Shown piece after piece: positions 35,612-46,892 of a DNA stretch of 64,000 nt (within the stretch, counting starts at the first letter, position 1; every line of letters starts with the position of its first letter). The notes beneath the pieces were generated by a model, which was given only the letters and a program-made list of their open reading frames with translations, was not told where the DNA came from and ran no database searches. Source of the stretch: RUG13615 sp040307715 (lineage in GTDB: Bacteria; Bacillota; Clostridia; Peptostreptococcales; Anaerovoracaceae); assembly GCA_040307715.1 (NCBI GenBank), contig JAWRJC010000026.1, positions 17,346 through 81,345 on the forward strand, given 5' to 3'. The translations under genes and the position numbers were made by a program.

Positions 35612-36238
35612 CTACAGCATCTCTTCGATTCTCCGGTAGATGCTGTCTGCCAGCGGCAGCGCTTTTTCCAGGATCTCCCGTGCACGGGCTTCATACACGG
35701 CCGCCTTTTCTTTGTCTTTCAGGCTGCCGAGGTTGATCCGGACATTCAGCCAGGCGCCCAGCAGTCCCGCCCGGAGCATCAGCGCGGAAACGCCGAGATC
35801 GCTGGCCGCCGACTCATTGAATCCGCCGAGAAGACGTTCCGCCAGTCCGAGCGCCTCATGGCTCATCGCCATGATCGTGAGCGGCGATTCGATACAGGCG
35901 GCAAGCCCGTTCTGGATCGCTTCGCTGCGTGCAGTTTTCTCTTCCTCTGTTTCTTTCGGCATGGAAAAAGCTGCGCTGATCACATTGAATGCCTCGGTAT
36001 CCCGGTCGACCGCCGCGGTCAGTTCGTCCTTCAGCCGGACCGCTCCGGCCTGCACCTCCTCCGCCAATGCCTGACAGTCTTCGTACTTTTTCTTTCCCAA
36101 TGTCAGCGCGCCGACCATCGCGGTCAGCGCCGCTCCGAGTGCGCCTGCCAGCGCTGCAGCGGATCCGCCGCCCGGCGCCGGTGCGTCGGAAGCCATGACA
36201 TCTGCAAATTCTTTCACACGTAACTCAACCAGCTGCAT
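35612..36238 (-). CDS. fchA: Formimidoyltetrahydrofolate cyclodeaminase
   Basis: This 208-residue enzyme converts 5-formimino-THF to 5,10-methenyl-THF and NH3. It has the FTCD_C family signature SDAPAPGGGSAAALAGALGA near the N-terminus, followed by an all-helical fold. The domain is fused to the formiminotransferase in animals; here it is a separate gene 17 bases after ftcD. It feeds one-carbon units from histidine into folate metabolism. Confidence 0.94.
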   Translation of the reverse strand: MQLVELRVKEFADVMASDAPAPGGGSAAALAGALGAALTAMVGALTLGKKKYEDCQALAEEVQAGAVRLKDELTAAVDRDTEAFNVISAAFSMPKETEEEKTARSEAIQNGLAACIESPLTIMAMSHEALGLAERLLGGFNESAASDLGVSALMLRAGLLGAWLNVRINLGSLKDKEKAAVYEARAREILEKALPLADSIYRRIEEML

Positions 36239-36255
36239 CGTTATCGTCCTTTCTG

Positions 36256-37170
36256 TTACTTCATATCGATCAGATGATACTCGATGACCTGCTCGTGGCA
36301 GTCGAAGTTCTCGATCTTCAGATAATACTCAGCACAGTCGATCAGCGCCTTCGCAGGCGTCATGCCGACGACCTCGCTGCCCAGGATGCGGACGCCGTAG
36401 CGGTCTGCCAGCGCGCGGATCATTTCAAACACATAATAGATCGGTGTTCCTTCACAGTTCACCATATTCATGGAGACCTGCGCGATATTGCGGTCCTCCA
36501 GTTTGACCCCGATGGCCTTGCAGTATTTGAATCCGCCGGACGATCCGCGGATCGCCTTTGCAATGGCGTTGGCGATCTCAATGTCGTCGGTGTCCAGATT
36601 AACGTTATAGGCCACGAGCGGCATACGTGCGCCGATCGCCATGATGCCGGCGGTCGGGTGGATCTTTCTCTCCCCGAAATCCGGTGCCCAGTCTTCTTCC
36701 AGCAGCTTCTGCGGCATGCCTTCGAACTGCCCTTTCCGGCAGGCGGCCAGATTGCGGCGTTCCGGCCTTGACGCAGAGTCCTCATACAGGAACGACGGGA
36801 TCGCGAGTTCCTCCCAGACGCGTTTCGCAACGCGTTTGGAAAGCTCTACACACTCTTCCAGCGTGACATCCTTGCTCTGCGGCACGAACGGCATGACGTC
36901 CGTAGCGCCCATGCGGGGGTGCTGGCCCTTATGGAACCGCATATCGATCAGTTCCGCCGCCTTTTTCGTCAGCTGGAACGCAGCCTCCTCTACCCCTTCG
37001 ACGCTGCCGAGCATGGTGAAAACAGCCCTGTTGTGATCGCCGTCGCTCTGTACATCGAACAACGTGCAGCCGGGCATCGCGTTGGCCAGATCCACAAGCG
37101 CCTGGAACTTCTCCGGATCCTGCTCTTTGCTCAAACTGAAATTAGGAATGCATTCTACGATTTTAGCCAT
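36256..37170 (-). CDS. ftcD: Glutamate formimidoyltransferase
   Basis: This 304-residue enzyme transfers the formimino group of formiminoglutamate to THF, releasing glutamate. It begins MAKIVECIPNFSLSKEQD and carries DVQSDGDHNRAVFT, HKGQHPRMGATDVMPFVP with the catalytic His region, and PTAGIMAIGARMPLVAYNVNL. These match FTCD_N throughout. AAGGAG precedes the ATG at 37170; upstream in-frame codons belong to the regulatory region. It is divergent from hutU, so both arms of the hut cluster share one control region. Confidence 0.95.
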   Translation of the reverse strand: MAKIVECIPNFSLSKEQDPEKFQALVDLANAMPGCTLFDVQSDGDHNRAVFTMLGSVEGVEEAAFQLTKKAAELIDMRFHKGQHPRMGATDVMPFVPQSKDVTLEECVELSKRVAKRVWEELAIPSFLYEDSASRPERRNLAACRKGQFEGMPQKLLEEDWAPDFGERKIHPTAGIMAIGARMPLVAYNVNLDTDDIEIANAIAKAIRGSSGGFKYCKAIGVKLEDRNIAQVSMNMVNCEGTPIYYVFEMIRALADRYGVRILGSEVVGMTPAKALIDCAEYYLKIENFDCHEQVIEYHLIDMK

Positions 37171-37428
37171 TTTGATACTCCTTATACTAGTGTTTCCGCC
37201 GCCGCGGTCAGCTGCCGGACAGCAATGTCCCGTTGCGTATCTGCCGCCGCGGCAAGATACGTTCACAGACGGATTCTATCATCAATAAGCCGGTTTTTGT
37301 TACATTCCGTGAAACTTTTTTTACATTCCATGAAACTTTTTGTTTCACCCCGTGAAACATATTGCTCCCGATGTGGTAAAATCAAATCGTCAAATACATG
37401 CACAAACACGTTTGAATGAGGTGCGATT
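37171..37428. promoter_or_regulatory. Divergent hut control region with operator array
   Basis: The 258 bases between ftcD and hutU hold four TGAAAC half-sites (37310-37315, 37331-37336, 37342-37347 inverted, 37353-37358). Copies 1 and 2 sit in a 20-base direct repeat at a 21-base offset (37301-37320 and 37322-37341, one mismatch). Extended -10 elements flank the array: TGATAGAAT for ftcD (37273-37281, minus) and TGGTAAAAT for hutU (37374-37382, plus). Neither promoter has a good -35. The binding protein is not identified. Confidence 0.75.
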
Positions 37429-39438
37429 ATGAACGAATACATGGACGCTATGACGATCAAGCTGGACTATGAACTGCCTTCGTATCCTGCCATGGATCCG
37501 CAGTACCGCAGAGCGCCGCGGCGCGAGTCCAAACTGAGCGAAGCGGATAAAGCACTGGCTATCAAAAATGCCCTCCGCTATATCCATCCGGATCACCACG
37601 AACAGATGGCTGCCGAATTTGCTCGGGAACTGGAGGAGCACGGCCGTATTTACGGCTACCGGTTCCGTCCGGAAGGAAAACTGTACGGCAAACCGATCGA
37701 TGAATACAAAGGCGCCTGCATCGAAGGCAAAGCGATCCAGGTCATGATCGACAACAACCTGGACTTCGATGTCGCCCTCTATCCCTATGAGCTGACCACA
37801 TACGGCGAAACCGGCCAGGTCTGCCAGAACTGGATGCAGTACCGCCTGATCAAAAAGTATCTGGAAGTCATGAAGAACGATCAGACGCTGGTCGTCATGT
37901 CCGGCCACCCGCTCGGGCTGTTCCACTCCCACAGACTGGCTCCGCGCGTCATCATCACCAACGGCCTCATGGTCGGTACATTCGATGACCAGGCCAACTT
38001 CAACCGCGTCGCAGCGTTGGGCGTTGCCAACTACGGCCAGATGACCGCCGGCGGCTGGATGTACATCGGACCGCAGGGCATCGTCCACGGCACTTTCAAC
38101 ACCCTGCTAAATGCAGGCCGCCTCAAGCTGGGCATCCCCAACGACGGCAACCTCGCAGGCAAGCTCTTCATCTCCGCCGGTCTTGGCGGCATGAGCGGTG
38201 CGCAGGGCAAGGCCGCCGAGATCGCAGGCGCTGCCTCGATCATCGCGGAAGTCGACGACTCCCGCATCGAAACCAGATACACACAGGGCTGGGTCTCCCA
38301 CAGAACAGACTCTGCCGAAGAAGCGCTGGCCATTGCGCAGGAACACCGGAACACCGGCACCCCCTGCGCAGTCGCGTACCACGGCAACATCGTAGATCTG
38401 CTTGAGTACCTCTATGAGAAGGATGTCCACGTCGACCTGATGAGCGACCAGACTTCCTGCCACGTCCCCTACGACGGCGGCTACTGCCCGCAGGGCCTTA
38501 CCTTCGAAGAGCGTACCGAAATGCTGGGCAGCGATCCCGAGCGATTCCATGAACTGGTCGACAAGACCCTGCAGCATCACTATGAGATGATCTGCAAGTT
38601 CCACGAAAAAGGCACCTACTTCTTCGACTACGGCAACAGCTTCCTGAAAGCTGTCTACGACACCGGTGTCAGAAGCATCTGCAAGAACGGCAAGAACGAC
38701 CTCGACGGCTTTATCTTCCCATCCTACGTCGAAGATATCCTCGGTCCCTGCCTCTTCGACTACGGCTACGGTCCCTTCCGCTGGTGCTGCCTGTCCCGCG
38801 ACCCCGAAGATCTGGACAAGACCGACGCCGCTGCTGCGGAATACATCCTTGCACACAACAGACGCTATCAGGACTATGACAACTACGTCTGGGTCCGCGA
38901 TGCGAAGAAGAATAAACTGGTCGTCGGCACCCAGTGCCGCATCCTCTATCAGGACGCTCTCGGCCGCATGAACATCGCACTGAAGTTCAACGAGATGGTC
39001 AGAAACGGCGAGATCGGTCCGGTCATCCTCGGCCGCGACCATCACGACACCGGCGGCACCGACGCCCCGTTCCGCGAAACGTCCAATATCAAGGACGGCT
39101 CGAACCTCATGGCTGAGATGGCGACCCAGTGCTTCGCCGGCAACGCGGCGCGCGGCATGAGCTACATCGCCCTGCACAACGGCGGCGGCACTGGTATCGG
39201 CAACGCGGTCAACGGCGGCTTCGGCATGGTGCTGGATGGTTCCGAACGCGTCGATGACATCCTGAAGATGGCGATGCCGTGGGATACCATGGTCGGCGTT
39301 TCCCGCCGCAACTGGGCGCGCAACGAGCATGCGATGGAAGTCGCAGCCGAGTACAACAAGATGTATGAAGGCAGCGATCACATCACCCTGCCCTATGTCG
39401 CAGACGACGCACTGATCGAGAAAGCGCTGAAAGGCTGA
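37429..39438 (+). CDS. hutU: Urocanate hydratase
   Basis: This 669-residue NAD-containing enzyme converts urocanate to imidazolone propionate. It has QTAGG-like MTAGGWMYIGPQGIVHGT, the NAD-binding SAGLGGMSGAQGKA, and GRDHHDTGGTDAPFRET near the C-terminus. It is about 110 residues longer than the Pseudomonas and Bacillus enzymes and matches the long type found in Clostridia. GAGGTG precedes the ATG. It is the first gene of hutU-hutI-hutH. Confidence 0.96.
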   Translation: MNEYMDAMTIKLDYELPSYPAMDPQYRRAPRRESKLSEADKALAIKNALRYIHPDHHEQMAAEFARELEEHGRIYGYRFRPEGKLYGKPIDEYKGACIEGKAIQVMIDNNLDFDVALYPYELTTYGETGQVCQNWMQYRLIKKYLEVMKNDQTLVVMSGHPLGLFHSHRLAPRVIITNGLMVGTFDDQANFNRVAALGVANYGQMTAGGWMYIGPQGIVHGTFNTLLNAGRLKLGIPNDGNLAGKLFISAGLGGMSGAQGKAAEIAGAASIIAEVDDSRIETRYTQGWVSHRTDSAEEALAIAQEHRNTGTPCAVAYHGNIVDLLEYLYEKDVHVDLMSDQTSCHVPYDGGYCPQGLTFEERTEMLGSDPERFHELVDKTLQHHYEMICKFHEKGTYFFDYGNSFLKAVYDTGVRSICKNGKNDLDGFIFPSYVEDILGPCLFDYGYGPFRWCCLSRDPEDLDKTDAAAAEYILAHNRRYQDYDNYVWVRDAKKNKLVVGTQCRILYQDALGRMNIALKFNEMVRNGEIGPVILGRDHHDTGGTDAPFRETSNIKDGSNLMAEMATQCFAGNAARGMSYIALHNGGGTGIGNAVNGGFGMVLDGSERVDDILKMAMPWDTMVGVSRRNWARNEHAMEVAAEYNKMYEGSDHITLPYVADDALIEKALKG

Positions 39439-39471
39439 TCTAAAGGATATTGACAGATACAGGAGGACGAC

Positions 39472-40713
39472 ATGAACAGACTTCTGATTTATAACATCGG
39501 TCTGCTGGCGACCCCGCAGGGGACCGGCGCCAGAGCCGGACAGGCCCAAGGTGAGATCCTGCTGCAGAAAGATGCCTGGATCCTCGCGGAAGATGGCCTG
39601 ATCAAAGAAACCGGCACCGGAGACAGCTGGAAGCGCCTGCCGCAGGAAGCGCTCGATGTGCTCGACGCGGACGGCAGACTCGTGACTCCCGGCCTTGTCG
39701 ATGCGCATACACACCTCGTTTTCGGCGGCTGGCGGCAGAATGAACTTGGTCTCAAACTCCACGGCGCCACCTATCTGGATATCCTCGAGAGCGGCGGCGG
39801 CATCCTGTCGACCGTCCGTGCGACCAGAGAGGCAAGCGAAGAATCGCTCTTCCGGAAGGCCAGAGCAGCACTCGACGAAATGCTGGCTCTCGGCGTCACC
39901 AGCATGGAAGCCAAAAGCGGCTACGGTCTCGACCGCGAGACCGAGCTGAAACAACTCCGCGTGATCCGGCGGCTGGCACAGGAACACTGCATGGATGTAC
40001 GCGCAACGTTCCTCGGCGCCCATGCCCTGCCCGCATCCTACAAAGAAAACCGGGAAGAGTATGTCCGGTTCATCTGCGAAGAGATGATTCCGGAAGTCGC
40101 TGCAGAAGGTCTCGCAGATTACTGCGATGTCTTCTGTGAAAAAGGCGTCTTCACCGCAGAAGAAAGCCGCCTCATCCTGGAGGCGGGCAAGAAGCACGGC
40201 CTTCTTCCGAAGATCCATGCGGATGAGATCGAAGCCATCGGCGGCAGCGAACTGACCAGAGATGTGAAAGCGGTCTCCGCGGAGCATCTGATCGTCTGCC
40301 GGCCCTCCGGCATCGAAGCCCTTGCAGCAGGCGGTACCATTGCCTGCCTGCTTCCGGCCACCTCGTTCTACCTCGGCGCGACGTACGCCCCTGCCAGAGA
40401 GATGATCGGAGCCGGTGTCCCGGTCGCAGCCGCAACGGACTTCAACCCCGGTTCATGTCCGAGCCTGAACATCCAGTTCGTCATGAACCTCGCCTGTCTG
40501 AAATACCGGCTCACCCCCGAAGAAATGCTTACAGCCGTCACACTCAATGCGGCAGCTGCGATCGGGCTGGCCGAAAAAACCGGCACCATCGAACCGGGCA
40601 AGCAGGCGGATCTGGTTATCTGGAATGCCCCGGACCTCGACTATCTGGGGTACCGCATGGGCAGCAACCTCGTCAAAACTGTCATCAAGAACGGAAGTAT
40701 CGTTCATCAATAA
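39472..40713 (+). CDS. hutI: Imidazolonepropionase
   Basis: This 413-residue amidohydrolase opens the imidazolone ring to give formiminoglutamate. The metal site DAHTHLVFGGWR (HxH), the KSGYGLDRETE block, the HADEIEAIGGSEL ligand region and the catalytic Asp in ATDFNPGS are all visible. The N-terminal 25 residues have a low-complexity insertion rich in Gly and Ala. AGGAGGACGAC precedes the ATG. It lies 33 bases after hutU. Confidence 0.96.
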   Translation: MNRLLIYNIGLLATPQGTGARAGQAQGEILLQKDAWILAEDGLIKETGTGDSWKRLPQEALDVLDADGRLVTPGLVDAHTHLVFGGWRQNELGLKLHGATYLDILESGGGILSTVRATREASEESLFRKARAALDEMLALGVTSMEAKSGYGLDRETELKQLRVIRRLAQEHCMDVRATFLGAHALPASYKENREEYVRFICEEMIPEVAAEGLADYCDVFCEKGVFTAEESRLILEAGKKHGLLPKIHADEIEAIGGSELTRDVKAVSAEHLIVCRPSGIEALAAGGTIACLLPATSFYLGATYAPAREMIGAGVPVAAATDFNPGSCPSLNIQFVMNLACLKYRLTPEEMLTAVTLNAAAAIGLAEKTGTIEPGKQADLVIWNAPDLDYLGYRMGSNLVKTVIKNGSIVHQ

Positions 40714-40737
40714 GCGCATTCACTAGGAGGTCAAAGC

Positions 40738-42360
40738 ATGAAGTACAATCCTTCCAATATTAAAGAAGTCATCCTCGACGGCCGCAGTCTGGTCTTTGAG
40801 GAGTTTATTGCGGCAAGCCGCTTCCATGCACCGGTGAAGATCGATCCGGAGGCGCTTGAGCGCATGCGCAAGTCCAGAGAACTGACGGAGAAGATCCAGA
40901 AGTCCGGCAAACCGACCTACGGCATCACGACCGGCTTTGGCGACTTCCAGAAGGTTGCTGTTCCGGAAGAGATGTCCAACCAGCTCTCCACCAACCTGAT
41001 CCTCAGCCACTGCACAGCCTGCGGCGAACCGTACGACGATGAGATCGTCCGCGGCATCCTGCTGCTGCGCGTCAACAACCTGCTCGTCGGTTTCTCCGGC
41101 GTCCGCCCGCTGCTCGCTGAGATCATGGTCGAAATGCTCAACAAGAACGTCCTGCCGGTGATTCCTGAAAAAGGTTCGCTGGGATCCTCCGGCGACCTCG
41201 CTCCGCTGGCACACATGACGCTGCCCATTCTGGGCCTTGGCGAAGCCAAATACCAGGGCGAAGTCCTGCCCGGTGCCGAAGCGATGAAGCGCGCCGGCAT
41301 CAGGACCGTCGATACGCTGGTCTGCAAAGAGGGCCTCGGCATGACCAACGGCACCTGTGCCATGACCGCCTGCGGCGCGCTGGCGCTGTATGACTCCATC
41401 TGCGCGGTGGAAATGGCAGATGTCATTGCATCCATGACCTTCGAAGGACTGACAGGTCTGCGCAACGCGTTCGACCACCGCATCCATGAAGCAAGAGGCC
41501 ACAAGGGTCAGATCCTCGTGGCAGATAATATGCGCATGCTGCTGGAAGGCTCCGAGATCCTCGACAACTGCCAGCAGGACCGTGTACAGGACGCGTATGC
41601 GCTTCGCTGCATTCCGCAGATCCACGGTGCCGTCCGCGACGCGCTGCAGTTCGTCATCCACAAGGTGGACATCGAGATCAATGCTGTTACGGATAACCCG
41701 CTGATCTTCCCCGAGGATGAGGCTGTCATCTCCGGCGGCAACTTCCACGGTGAACCGATGGCGATCCCGTTCGATCTGCTGGGCATCGCCTGCTCTGAGA
41801 TCGCCAATATCTCCGAGCGCCGCATCGAGCGCATGGTCAACCCGGCACTCTCCAACGGACTCACACCGTTCCTGACCACCGAGCCCGGCGTCAATTCCGG
41901 TTACATGATCGTCCAGTACGCGGCAGCTTCCATGGTTTCCGAGAACAAAGTGCTGGCCCATCCGGCATCCGTCGACTCGATCCCCTCTTCCGCCAACCAG
42001 GAAGACATCGTCTCCATGGGTACCACCGCTGCCAGAAAGGCACGCGACATCGTGCAGAACACCCTGTCTGTCCTCGCACTGGAGCTGCTGACTGCCTGCC
42101 AGGCCATTGACATCCGTAAGCGTCTGAACACGCACGGACAGAAACTCAGCCCGTTCCATCAGCACGTCTACAACATGATCAGAAGAGAAGTGCCCTTCTA
42201 TGAAGTGGACCGCGAGATCTGGCCTGACATCCGCAAAGCGGAGGCGTTCATCCGCCGCAAGGACCTGCTCGACCTGATCGACGAATACATGCCGGAGATG
42301 CTCGACAACAATGCCTGGGAGCAGTTCCGGGACGAATCCGGCAAACGCAGCGCAGAATAA
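40738..42360 (+). CDS. hutH: Histidine ammonia-lyase
   Basis: This 540-residue enzyme removes ammonia from histidine to give urocanate. It carries YGITTGFGDF, the cofactor-forming region GSLGSSGDLAPLAHM, and EPGVNSGYMIVQYAAA. The tripeptide that cyclises to the MIO group reads Ser150-Ser151-Gly152 rather than the usual Ala-Ser-Gly; the key central Ser and Gly are kept. The C-terminus is about 30 residues longer than the Pseudomonas enzyme. It is the last gene of the operon and ends at a strong terminator. Confidence 0.95.
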   Translation: MKYNPSNIKEVILDGRSLVFEEFIAASRFHAPVKIDPEALERMRKSRELTEKIQKSGKPTYGITTGFGDFQKVAVPEEMSNQLSTNLILSHCTACGEPYDDEIVRGILLLRVNNLLVGFSGVRPLLAEIMVEMLNKNVLPVIPEKGSLGSSGDLAPLAHMTLPILGLGEAKYQGEVLPGAEAMKRAGIRTVDTLVCKEGLGMTNGTCAMTACGALALYDSICAVEMADVIASMTFEGLTGLRNAFDHRIHEARGHKGQILVADNMRMLLEGSEILDNCQQDRVQDAYALRCIPQIHGAVRDALQFVIHKVDIEINAVTDNPLIFPEDEAVISGGNFHGEPMAIPFDLLGIACSEIANISERRIERMVNPALSNGLTPFLTTEPGVNSGYMIVQYAAASMVSENKVLAHPASVDSIPSSANQEDIVSMGTTAARKARDIVQNTLSVLALELLTACQAIDIRKRLNTHGQKLSPFHQHVYNMIRREVPFYEVDREIWPDIRKAEAFIRRKDLLDLIDEYMPEMLDNNAWEQFRDESGKRSAE

Positions 42361-42403
42361 ACCCGCATGCCCCGCTGAAAAGACCGGAGAAAGCAAAGCA
42401 ATC

Positions 42404-42442
42404 AAAAGGAGCGATTCCATATCACCGGAATCGCTCCTTTTT
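42404..42442. terminator. Bidirectional intrinsic terminator between hutH and eno
   Basis: The 11-base-pair stem GGAGCGATTCC/GGAATCGCTCC has an 8-base loop and is flanked by an A-run and a T-run. Confidence 0.93.
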
Positions 42443-42479
42443 CTATTATCTGATACTGTTCCTGCCCTGATGCGCTGCT

Positions 42480-43811
<1,332 letters not shown>

Positions 43812-43821
43812 TCAGCGATTC

Positions 43822-44568
43822 TCAGAAATCAATAATCTGCATGAACTCATCCGCCTTCAGGCTCGAGCCGCCGATCAGGCCGCCGTCGATTTCTTCCATT
43901 GCCATGAGTTCCGTTGCATTGGCAGGCTTCATGCTGCCGCCGTACTGGATCGTCAGTTCACAGGCGGCATCATCATCGTACAGTTCAGAGACAACTTCGC
44001 GGATATAGCCGCACATCTCGTTGGCCTGTTCCGGTGTCGCTGTACGGCCGGTGCCGATCGCCCAGACCGGTTCGTACGCGACGACGAGTTTTCTCACGTC
44101 ATCTGCTGCGATCCCGGCAAGGTCAGCGCGGATCTGCCCGCCGACCACTTCCTTCTCCCTGCCGGCGTCGCGCTCCTCGAGCACTTCTCCGACACAGAGG
44201 ATCGGCACGATCGGTCCCTCAAAAAGTTTCTTGAGCTTTTTGTTGACCGTCTCGTCGGTCTCCGCAAAGTACTGCCGTCTCTCGGAATGGCCGATGATGC
44301 AGTAGTCCACGCCGATGTCCTCGAGCATCTTCACCGAAACCTCCCCGGTGAACGCTCCCTGGTCCTCAAAGTGCGCATTCTGCGCGCCGACTTTGATGTC
44401 GGTGCCGGCAAAGGCTTCTTTGAGAATCGCCAGATGGACGAACGGGGCGCAGATGGCGGTCTTCACGTCCGTGTCCTTGTAGAGGGCCTTGAACTCTTCC
44501 GCAAATGCCCTCGCTTCCGCTGCCGTCTTATGCATCTTCCAGTTGCCTGCAATGAACGGTATTCTCAT
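43822..44568 (-). CDS. tpiA: Triosephosphate isomerase
   Basis: This 248-residue TIM barrel interconverts glyceraldehyde 3-phosphate and dihydroxyacetone phosphate. Visible motifs are AGNWKMHKT (active-site Asn and Lys), IGHSERR (His), the catalytic Glu in AYEPVWAIGTG, and the phosphate loop GGSLKADEF. The ATG directly follows the pgk stop codon, so translation is probably coupled. Confidence 0.98.
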   Translation of the reverse strand: MRIPFIAGNWKMHKTAAEARAFAEEFKALYKDTDVKTAICAPFVHLAILKEAFAGTDIKVGAQNAHFEDQGAFTGEVSVKMLEDIGVDYCIIGHSERRQYFAETDETVNKKLKKLFEGPIVPILCVGEVLEERDAGREKEVVGGQIRADLAGIAADDVRKLVVAYEPVWAIGTGRTATPEQANEMCGYIREVVSELYDDDAACELTIQYGGSMKPANATELMAMEEIDGGLIGGSSLKADEFMQIIDF

Positions 44569-45753
44569 TTATTTATCCTCCAATACTTCTACACCCGGCA
44601 GCTTTTTCCCCTCGAGGAATTCGAGGCTTGCCCCGCCGCCGGTAGAGATATGGGTCATCTGATCCGCAAAGCCGAACTGTTCCACAGCTGCCGCGCTGTC
44701 GCCGCCGCCGATCACGGTCACGCCGGGGCAGTCCGCAACAGCCTGTGCGACCTGCTTTGTACCTTCCGCAAAGTTCTCCATTTCGAACACGCCCATGGGG
44801 CCGTTCCAGACGACTGTTCCGGCTTCCCGGATGACTTTGCCGAATGCCTCAATGCTCTTCGGACCGATGTCCATCCCCATCATGTCTGCAGGAATCGCAT
44901 CGCGGTCGACGGTGCATGTTTTCGCATCGTTGCTGAATTCATCCGCACAGACAGTGTCCAGGGGCAGCATCAGGCTGACACCGCTCTCCTTCGCCTGTTC
45001 CATCAGTCTGGCGGCGAGTTCGATGCCCGCTTCATCCAGAATGGATTTGCCGATCTCCAGCCCCATCGCCTTATAGAAGGTGTAGGCCATGCCGCCGCCG
45101 ATGATGATGGTGTCGACCTTCTTCATCATCTGCTCGACAAGAAGGATTTTATCGGAAACTTTTGCGCCGCCCATGATCGCCACGAACGGACGGGCGGGAT
45201 CTTCCACTGCTTCGCCGAGGAACTTGAGTTCCTTCTCGATCAGGAAGCCCGACACAGCAGGCATATACTCTGCCAGCCCCGCCGTCGAGCAGTGTGCTCT
45301 GTGCGCCGTGCCGAATGCGTCGTTGACGAACAGATCGCCGAGCTGCGCCAGTTCCTGCGTGAAGTTCGGCGCGTTTTTCGTCTCCTCTTCGCGGAAACGC
45401 GTATTCTCGAGCAGCAGGACATCGCCCTCGCCCATCGTCGCGACCGCATCTTTCACATTGTCATCCACGACGACATCGGACTGGGCGAACACCACTTTCT
45501 TCTCCAGAAGTTCCGCCAAGCGTCTTGCGACCGGTGCCAGCGAGAACTTCGGATCGGCCTCTCCCTTGGGTCTGCCAAGGTGGCTCATCAGGATGACCTT
45601 AGCGCCGTTCTCCATCAGATATTTGATCGTGGGCAGCGCCGCGCGGATCCTGGTGTCGTTGGTGATCTCGCCGTTCTCCATCGGAACGTTGAAGTCGCAT
45701 CTCGTCAGGACACGCTTGCCGCGTACATCTACATCTTTTACTGTTTTCTTCAT
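44569..45753 (-). CDS. pgk: Phosphoglycerate kinase
   Basis: This 394-residue enzyme makes ATP from 1,3-bisphosphoglycerate. It has [21 protein letters not shown], the hinge region [22 protein letters not shown] and [22 protein letters not shown] precedes the ATG. A small hairpin (GCCCGG/CCGGGC, 45770-45787) lies in the 57 bases between gap and pgk and could be an mRNA processing or stability element. Confidence 0.98.
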   Translation of the reverse strand: MKKTVKDVDVRGKRVLTRCDFNVPMENGEITNDTRIRAALPTIKYLMENGAKVILMSHLGRPKGEADPKFSLAPVARRLAELLEKKVVFAQSDVVVDDNVKDAVATMGEGDVLLLENTRFREEETKNAPNFTQELAQLGDLFVNDAFGTAHRAHCSTAGLAEYMPAVSGFLIEKELKFLGEAVEDPARPFVAIMGGAKVSDKILLVEQMMKKVDTIIIGGGMAYTFYKAMGLEIGKSILDEAGIELAARLMEQAKESGVSLMLPLDTVCADEFSNDAKTCTVDRDAIPADMMGMDIGPKSIEAFGKVIREAGTVVWNGPMGVFEMENFAEGTKQVAQAVADCPGVTVIGGGDSAAAVEQFGFADQMTHISTGGGASLEFLEGKKLPGVEVLEDK

Positions 45754-45810
45754 CGTTATTCTCCTGCCTGCCCGGCTTTTTCCGGGCCGGTACCGTTCCA
45801 GTGCGGCTGA

Positions 45811-46860
45811 TTACTCTGCGTGGTCGACCTTGTACATATGCTTGATCAGCTCGAGGACCTTTGTAGAATAGCCCCACTCATTGTCGTAGAACGCGATCAG
45901 TTTGAACATCTGATCGTTGAGCTCGAAACCTTCTCTGGCATCAAAGATGGATGTGCAGCTGTCGCCGATGAAGTCGCTGGATACAACTTCGTCATCCACA
46001 TATTCGATGATGCCCTTCAGATATGTCTCGGAAGCATCCTTGACCGCTTTACAGATTTCCTCATAGGTCGTCGGCTTCTTCAGGTGGACGTTCAGGTCGA
46101 CCAGGGAAACGTCGGAGACCGGGACACGGTAGGAAATGCCGGTCAGTCTGCCCATCAGGGACGGAATGACGAGACCGACCGCCTTGGCTGCGCCTGTCGT
46201 GGTCGGGATGATGTTGTTGAAGGATGCACGGCCGGTACGCCAGTCCTTCATGGAACGCATGTCGACGACCTTCTGCTTGGCAGTCGCCGCATGGATCGTG
46301 GACATCAGACCGTCTTCGATGCCCCAGTTGTCCTCGAGGACTCTGCACAGAGGCGCCAGGCAGTTGGTGGTGCAGGATGCGTTCGAAACGACCTGGTACT
46401 CTTTCTTGTATTTCTCGTTGTTGACACCCATGACGAAGGTCGGTGTTTCTTTATCCTTCGCAGGCGCTGTGATGATGACCTTCTTCGCGCCGGCCTGGAT
46501 GTGGGCCATGGATTTTTCGGTCGTGACGTACGCGCCGGTACCTTCGACGATGTACTCCGCGCCGCAGGATGCCCAGTCGATGGCCACAGCGTGCTCTTCA
46601 CTGAAGACCGGGACTCTCTTGCCGTTGATGATGAGGCCCTGCTGCGCCGGCTTGTCCTTGTCCGCGCCTTCACGGTAGACATCGAGCTCCGTGGGGAAGC
46701 GGCCGAACGTGCTGTCGTATTTCAGCATGTACTTCATGTAGTCGATGTCGGCATTACGTACGTTGATGCCGCAGATCTCGATCTCGGGATCCTGCACCGC
46801 GATGCGGATGACAACGCGGCTGATACGACCAAAACCATTGATGCCTACTTTTACTGCCAT
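45811..46860 (-). CDS. gapA: Glyceraldehyde-3-phosphate dehydrogenase
   Basis: This 349-residue NAD-dependent dehydrogenase has the N-terminal VGINGFGRISRVV dinucleotide motif, the active-site SNASCTTNCLAPL, and the TATQKVVD-like ATAKQKVVD stretch. GGAGGAAATCAAA precedes the ATG. It is 32 bases downstream of rpoN. The CggR repressor gene that heads gap operons in Bacillus and Listeria is not between them, and no promoter is visible in the gap. Confidence 0.98.
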   Translation of the reverse strand: MAVKVGINGFGRISRVVIRIAVQDPEIEICGINVRNADIDYMKYMLKYDSTFGRFPTELDVYREGADKDKPAQQGLIINGKRVPVFSEEHAVAIDWASCGAEYIVEGTGAYVTTEKSMAHIQAGAKKVIITAPAKDKETPTFVMGVNNEKYKKEYQVVSNASCTTNCLAPLCRVLEDNWGIEDGLMSTIHAATAKQKVVDMRSMKDWRTGRASFNNIIPTTTGAAKAVGLVIPSLMGRLTGISYRVPVSDVSLVDLNVHLKKPTTYEEICKAVKDASETYLKGIIEYVDDEVVSSDFIGDSCTSIFDAREGFELNDQMFKLIAFYDNEWGYSTKVLELIKHMYKVDHAE

Positions 46861-46892
46861 TTTGATTTCCTCCTTATGGATATCATAGTGTT

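Noticed and set aside
37301..37358. Short repeats before hutU considered as a CRISPR remnant
   Set aside because: The half-sites are 6 bases, are in both orientations, and have no spacers of regular length; operators fit better.
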